Positions 59,742 through 64,000 of a DNA stretch of 64,000 nucleotides are shown here, in pieces (the stretch's first letter is position 1; each line of letters starts with the position of its first letter). The translations under genes and the position numbers were made by a program. The DNA is taken from the NCBI RefSeq assembly GCF_020164745.1, contig NZ_JAIUGV010000021.1, forward strand, positions 1 to 64,000. Direction: 5' to 3'. The stretch comes from Mesorhizobium sp. ES1-4. GTDB taxonomy: Bacteria > Pseudomonadota > Alphaproteobacteria > Rhizobiales > Rhizobiaceae. The notes beneath the pieces were generated by a model. That model did no database searches. It saw only the letters and a list, made by a program, of their open reading frames with translations, and was not told the DNA's origin.

Positions 59742-62465
59742 TCACACCGCCGCCACAAACCCGTCCAGCACGCGTTTCTGGCCGGCCTTGTCGAAGTCGA
59801 TGGTCAGCTTGTTGCCTTCGATGGCTGAAATATTGCCGTTGCCGAATTTCTGGTGGAAGACACGGTCGCCGACGCTGAAGGCCGACGGCGTGTCGGAGAC
59901 GGATTTGGCGACCAGTTCACCGTCGATGGTGCGGCCCTTCACGCTGGTGCGGCCGGCGCCGTAGCCGGAGTCTGTCTCGCCATAGCCGATGCGTTCGACC
60001 TGATGGCCTGAGCGCGTGCCCCAGTTGCGGTCGGTCGCCTCGGTGCGGTTGGCCTGCGCGCGCTGCCAGCCGGGCGTCGAATAGGTGTTGGAGAAGGCGC
60101 CGGATTTTTCACCGCTGCCCGGATTGCCGCCGATATTGTCGAAGCGCGAGGCGCCATACGGGTTCTGTCGTCCCGCCCCTTGGCCACCGCCACGGCCGGA
60201 CGCGAACGAGCCGCCGCCATAGGGATTGCCGTAACCCCCATAGGAGTTGCCGGCTTCGGCGACCTCGACATGGGCGTCCGGCAGTTCCTCGAGGAAGCGC
60301 GACGGGATCGTCGATTGCCACAGGCCGTGGATGAGACGGTTGGAGACGAACCAGATATGCAGGTTCTTCTTCGCCCGAGTCAGGCCGACATAGGCCAGGC
60401 GGCGCTCTTCCTCCAGCCCGGAGCGGCCGCCTTCATCCAGCGCGCGCTGGTGGGGAAACAGGCCTTCTTCCCAGCCGGGCAGGAAGACGGTGTCGAATTC
60501 GAGGCCCTTGGCCGAATGCAGCGTCATGATGGAGACGGCATCGAGGCCGGCATTCTGCTCGGCATCCATGACCAGCGCGACATGTTCGAGGAACGAGCGC
60601 AGCGACTCGTACTCCTCCATGGAGCGGATCAGTTCCTTCAGGTTCTCCAGCCGCCCAGGTGCCTCGACCGAACGGTCGTTCTTCCACATGTCGGTGTAGC
60701 CGCTCTCCTCGAGAATGGTCTCGGCGAGTTCGGTGTGCGGCGTCGTTTCCAGCGCCTTCTGCCAGCGCTCGAAATTGGCTGCGACCTCGCGCAGCGCGGC
60801 GCGTGGTTTCGGCTTCAGCTCGTCGCTTTCGGCAAGTGTGCCCGCCGCCGCCAGCATCGGGATGCGCAAGCCGCGCGCCGTGTCGTGGATCTGGCGTATG
60901 GTCGCTTCGCCCAAGCCGCGCTTGGGCACATTGACGATGCGTTCGAAGGCGAGGTCGTCGGTGCTGTTGGCGACGACGCGGAAGAAGGCCAGCGCATCGC
61001 GGATTTCCATGCGCTCGTAAAAACGCGGGCCGCCGATGACGCGGTAGTTCAGGCCAAGCGTGATGAAGCGGTCCTCGAAGGCGCGCATCTGGAAGGACGC
61101 GCGGACAAGGATCGCCATGTCGTTGAGATTATGCCGGTTCCCTTGTCTGTCGGGGCGTTGGTAGGCCTCGATGGTCTCGCCGATGGCGCGGGCTTCCTCC
61201 TCCGAATCCCAGGCGGCGTGGACGTTGACCTTGCCGTCCTCGGGATCGTTGCGGTCGGTGAACAGCGTCTTGCCGAAACGGCCTTCATTGTAAGCGATGA
61301 GATGGGAAGCGGCGCCCAATATGTGCGCGGTCGAGCGGTAATTGCGCTCCAACCTTATGATGGTGGCGCCGGGAAAATCCTTGTCGAAGCGCAGGATGTT
61401 GTCGACCTCGGCGCCGCGCCAGCCATAGATCGACTGGTCGTCGTCGCCAACGCAGCAGATGTTGACGGTGGCCTGGCGCGAATTTCCCTCCCCCTTGAGG
61501 GGAGGGTGGCCGGGCGAAGCCCGGTCGGGTGGAGTCCGCGCGGCAGTGCTCGACGCCTTGACGGTGCCTTCTGCGGCGACCCCCTCCGCCCGCTTCGCGG
61601 GCACCTCCCCCTCGAGGGGGGAGGATTGCGGCCTTTGCGCCAGGAGGCGCAGCCACATGTACTGGGCGGTGTTGGTGTCCTGGTATTCGTCGACGAGGAT
61701 GTATTTGAAGCGCCGGTGATAGTCCTTCAGCACATCGGGATTTGCGCGGAAGATGCGGATCGGGTGGCAGAGCAGATCGCCGAAATCGCAGGCGTTCAGC
61801 GTCCGCAGCCGCTCCTGATAGGCCTTGTAGAGCTCGCGGCCCTTGCCATTGGCGAAGCTGCGCGCATCGCCCTCGGCGATGTCGGCCGGGCCCTGGCCCT
61901 TGTTCTTCCAGCCGTCGATCATCTGGGCGAACTGCTTGGCGGGCCAGCGCTTGTCATCCAGCCCCTCGGCCTGGATGAGCTGCTTGATCAGCCGCACGAC
62001 GTCGTCTGTGTCGAGGATGGTGAAGTCGGATCTCAGGCCGGCAAGCTCGGCGTGGCGGCGCAGCAGCTTCACCCCGATCGAGTGGAAGGTGCCAAGCCAG
62101 GGCATGCCCTCGACATTGCCTTCGCCGATCAGGATGCCGATGCGCTGCTTCATCTCGCGCGCGGCCTTGTTGGTGAAGGTGACGGCCAGGATCTGCGACG
62201 GGAAGGCCTTGCCGGTGGCGAGGATGTGGGCGATGCGGGTGGTCAGCACGCGGGTCTTGCCGGTGCCGGCGCCGGCCAGCACAAGAACCGGGCCTTCCGT
62301 GGTCTCCACCGCCAGCCGCTGCTCGGGATTCAGCCCCCTGAGATAGTCGGGCGCATTGTTTTGGCCGCCGCGGGCAGCCATGGCGCGCGCGGCGATGCCC
62401 GACGGGGCCGGGGGCCGCGCATTGGGTTCATCGAAAAAGGGCATGTCTTCCGAAAAGCCGGACAT
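59742..62465 (-). CDS. uvrD: ATP-dependent DNA helicase UvrD/PcrA, with in-frame repeat insertion
   Basis: A superfamily 1 helicase of 907 residues for nucleotide excision and mismatch repair. Motif I is GAGTGKT (65-71), followed by TFTNKAAREMK, motif II VDEYQDT, motif III GDDDQSIYGWRGA, motif IV RLERNYRS, and motifs V/VI TLHSAKGLEFD and AYVGLTRAKK. The C-terminal tail is Gly/Asn/Tyr-rich, ending in a conserved FSVGDRVFHQKFGNG element. Residues about 281-327 come from a palindromic repeat inserted in frame between motifs II and III. The start could be 62465 or 62444. Confidence 0.92.
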   Translation of the reverse strand: MSGFSEDMPFFDEPNARPPAPSGIAARAMAARGGQNNAPDYLRGLNPEQRLAVETTEGPVLVLAGAGTGKTRVLTTRIAHILATGKAFPSQILAVTFTNKAAREMKQRIGILIGEGNVEGMPWLGTFHSIGVKLLRRHAELAGLRSDFTILDTDDVVRLIKQLIQAEGLDDKRWPAKQFAQMIDGWKNKGQGPADIAEGDARSFANGKGRELYKAYQERLRTLNACDFGDLLCHPIRIFRANPDVLKDYHRRFKYILVDEYQDTNTAQYMWLRLLAQRPQSSPLEGEVPAKRAEGVAAEGTVKASSTAARTPPDRASPGHPPLKGEGNSRQATVNICCVGDDDQSIYGWRGAEVDNILRFDKDFPGATIIRLERNYRSTAHILGAASHLIAYNEGRFGKTLFTDRNDPEDGKVNVHAAWDSEEEARAIGETIEAYQRPDRQGNRHNLNDMAILVRASFQMRAFEDRFITLGLNYRVIGGPRFYERMEIRDALAFFRVVANSTDDLAFERIVNVPKRGLGEATIRQIHDTARGLRIPMLAAAGTLAESDELKPKPRAALREVAANFERWQKALETTPHTELAETILEESGYTDMWKNDRSVEAPGRLENLKELIRSMEEYESLRSFLEHVALVMDAEQNAGLDAVSIMTLHSAKGLEFDTVFLPGWEEGLFPHQRALDEGGRSGLEEERRLAYVGLTRAKKNLHIWFVSNRLIHGLWQSTIPSRFLEELPDAHVEVAEAGNSYGGYGNPYGGGSFASGRGGGQGAGRQNPYGASRFDNIGGNPGSGEKSGAFSNTYSTPGWQRAQANRTEATDRNWGTRSGHQVERIGYGETDSGYGAGRTSVKGRTIDGELVAKSVSDTPSAFSVGDRVFHQKFGNGNISAIEGNKLTIDFDKAGQKRVLDGFVAAV
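61486..61624. repeat. Palindromic repeat inserted in frame in uvrD
   Basis: About 140 bases made of four hairpins: CCCTCCCC/GGGGAGGG (61486-61506), CCGGGC-GAA-GCCCGG (61510-61524), GCCCGC-TTC-GCGGGC (61588-61602), and a C5/G6 palindrome around CTCGAG (61604-61624). Similar sequences are familiar to me as intergenic repeats in rhizobia. Here it encodes about 47 residues (including SSPLEGEVPAKRAEG and PPLKGEG) within the helicase. Confidence 0.8.
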
Positions 62466-62724
62466 CTTCCCCGAATGTAGTGATTCGGCGGCGAAAGACC
62501 AGAACTGTCTACGTTTTGTTCCGGTAAAGTGCCTGATACCGCGACTTGAGCGTATGGCAGCGGGCGTTGTGGACATCCGCGGGCGAAACGAGGTTGCCGC
62601 CGCGAGCCGATGACCTATGCTTGACAGGCGCGGCGGTCGGGAGAAAGTTGCGCAGGGGGGCAGCACGCAATGTGGGGTTGCCCAGGGCCGCCACCATGCG
62701 CGCAACAGTCGAAGGAGTATCATC

Positions 62725-64000
62725 TTGGCTGTCACCGTCACCTCCCTCATCCTCCTCCTCATCGGCCTGGCGCTTGGCGCGGGCGGCATCTGGTTGGCTT
62801 CGCTGGGCGGCAGTTGGTACTACATCATCGCCGGTCTCGCCTTCCTGGTCGCCGCCTGGCTGCTCTACCGGCGCCGTTCCACGGCACTCTGGCTCTACGC
62901 GGCGATCGTGCTCGGCACGCTGGCCTGGGCGGTCTGGGAAACCGGCTTCGACTGGTGGGAACTTGGTCCGCGCGGCGGTATCATCGTTCTCGTGGCGCTG
63001 TGGCTGCTGACGCCATGGGCGCGGCGCGGCCTTGCCGGTCCGGACGGCCGCGCGCCGCTGATCCTTGCCGTGCTGGCGTCGCTGGCGGTGGCCGGCTATT
63101 CGATGACCACGGACCCGAAAGACATCGCCGGCGCGCTCGACACCGACAAGGTGATGCCCAACGCCAATCTCGGCGGCGATGTGCCGGCCGGCGAGTGGCA
63201 CTATTACGGCCGCACTCAGTTCGGCCAGCGCTATTCGCCGCTCGACCAGATCACGCCGGACAATGTCGCCAACCTGAAGCCGGCCTGGACCTACCGCACC
63301 GGCGACGTGAAGGGACCGAACGATGTCGGCGAGACCACCTACCAGGTGACACCGCTTAAAGTCGGCGACACGCTCTACATCTGCACGCCGCACAATTTCG
63401 CCATCGCCATCGATGCGGCGACCGGCAAGGAGAAGTGGCGCTTCGACCCCAAGATCAAGCTCGACAAGGACCGCCAGCATCAGACCTGCCGCGGCGTATC
63501 CTACTATGCCGATGCCGGCGGCGCCGCCGGTCAGCCCTGCGCGGCGCGCGTCTACCTGCCGACCTCGGATGCGCGGCTGATCGCGCTCGACGCCGCCAAC
63601 GGCCAGCTTTGCCCCGCCTTCGCCGAGGGCGGCACGCTCAATCTCCTGACCGGCATGCCATACCCGAAGTCGGGCTATTACTACTCGACTTCGGCGCCGC
63701 TGATCGCGGGCGGCAAGATCATCGTCGGCGGCGCGGTCAACGACAATTATTCGACGCAGGAGCCGTCGGGCGTCATCCGCGCCTATGATGCAAGCACCGG
63801 CAAATTGCTGTGGAACTGGGATTCCGGCAATCCGGACCAGACGACGCCGCTGCCGCCTGGCCAGACCTACACCGCCAACTCACCCAACATGTGGTCGACG
63901 CCCAGCGCCGACGAAAAGCTCGGCCTGCTTTACGTGCCGCTCGGCAACCAGACACCGGACCAGCTCGGCATGGGTCGCAGCGCCAATGTCGAGAAATTCT
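62725..64000 (+). CDS. gcd: Membrane-bound PQQ-dependent glucose dehydrogenase (N-terminal part)
   Basis: The start of a quinoprotein dehydrogenase that runs off the window; 425 residues are visible of roughly 780-800 expected. Five membrane helices in the first 140 residues are followed by the periplasmic PQQ propeller (WHYYGRTQFGQRYSPLDQI, AWTYRTGD, TPHNFAIAIDAATGKEKWRFDP, and the cysteine-rich HQTCRGVSYY). mGDH oxidises glucose to gluconolactone and feeds electrons to ubiquinone; its acid product dissolves mineral phosphate. The start is a TTG at 62725 with GAAGGAG seven bases upstream. PQQ synthesis genes are not in view. Confidence 0.85.
   Translation, partial: MAVTVTSLILLLIGLALGAGGIWLASLGGSWYYIIAGLAFLVAAWLLYRRRSTALWLYAAIVLGTLAWAVWETGFDWWELGPRGGIIVLVALWLLTPWARRGLAGPDGRAPLILAVLASLAVAGYSMTTDPKDIAGALDTDKVMPNANLGGDVPAGEWHYYGRTQFGQRYSPLDQITPDNVANLKPAWTYRTGDVKGPNDVGETTYQVTPLKVGDTLYICTPHNFAIAIDAATGKEKWRFDPKIKLDKDRQHQTCRGVSYYADAGGAAGQPCAARVYLPTSDARLIALDAANGQLCPAFAEGGTLNLLTGMPYPKSGYYYSTSAPLIAGGKIIVGGAVNDNYSTQEPSGVIRAYDASTGKLLWNWDSGNPDQTTPLPPGQTYTANSPNMWSTPSADEKLGLLYVPLGNQTPDQLGMGRSANVEKF

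Noticed and set aside
61486..61624. The extra segment in UvrD as an intein
   Set aside because: It is only about 47 residues, with no splicing motifs or catalytic Cys/Ser and His-Asn ends, and it matches hairpin-rich repeat DNA.

Overview
The window looks like chromosomal DNA of a rhizobial alphaproteobacterium, most likely Mesorhizobium or a close relative. The evidence is high G+C content, a class A RNase P RNA of alphaproteobacterial form, an FtsZ with a very long Pro/Gln/Ala-rich linker, a betaine-lipid gene pair (btaAB), and several palindromic intergenic repeats of a kind I associate with Rhizobiales. The genus is an inference from gene content, not from a database search.

Layout. 1-4.7 kb: the right end of an IS630-family element that has truncated a DMT transporter gene, an ornithine/lysine decarboxylase, and two minus-strand cell-wall hydrolases. 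4.7-17 kb: a serine hydrolase, btaB-btaA behind a Pho-box-like site, a fused 5-oxoprolinase, a small lipoprotein, a TerB/DnaJ protein overlapping an N-acetylmuramoyl-L-alanine amidase, a lytic transglycosylase, rnpB, a ParD antitoxin with a frameshifted ParE, and a cystathionine gamma-lyase-like enzyme. 17-37.6 kb: a complete division and cell-wall (dcw) cluster in the order mraZ-rsmH-ftsL-ftsI-murE-murF-mraY-murD-ftsW-murG-murC-murB-ddlB-ftsQ-ftsA-ftsZ-lpxC. Most of its genes overlap by 1-13 bases. Hairpins occur only after murB and after ftsZ. 37.8-43.6 kb: bamD, recN, ligA and a DUF2461 gene.

43.7-56 kb is ordinary chromosomal content: azlCD, an aminopeptidase P, a SCO-prmA pair, creA, a hexapeptide acetyltransferase, a low-affinity iron permease domain protein, an SDR, a TMEM175-like channel, and MFS and MATE transporters. 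55.7-64 kb: a secreted phytase-esterase-like protein, an MttB-family methyltransferase preceded by what looks like the eroded end of a GcvT-domain oxidoreductase, a small encapsulated-ferritin-like protein with no shell gene in view, a UvrD/PcrA helicase interrupted in frame by a palindromic repeat, and the start of a PQQ glucose dehydrogenase that runs off the window.

How it fits together. The dcw cluster makes the lipid II precursor (MurE/F/Y/D/G/C/B, Ddl) and the division machine that uses it (FtsL/I/W/Q/A/Z). Four murein hydrolases lie upstream of it, and outer-membrane biogenesis genes (lpxC, bamD) lie just downstream. Regulatory sequence readable by eye includes four 10-bp-spaced MraZ-type boxes overlapping a -35 element upstream of mraZ, a Pho box upstream of btaA, a palindrome between the -35 and -10 elements of parD, a promoter for rnpB, and an inverted repeat over the -35 of a promoter upstream of the mttB-type gene.

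I did not find a clearly new multi-gene system. The best second-look items are the in-frame repeat inside uvrD, the orphan encapsulated-ferritin-like gene, the gene remnant before mttB, and a four-copy palindromic repeat family, three copies of which lie 12 to 39 bases ahead of a start codon.
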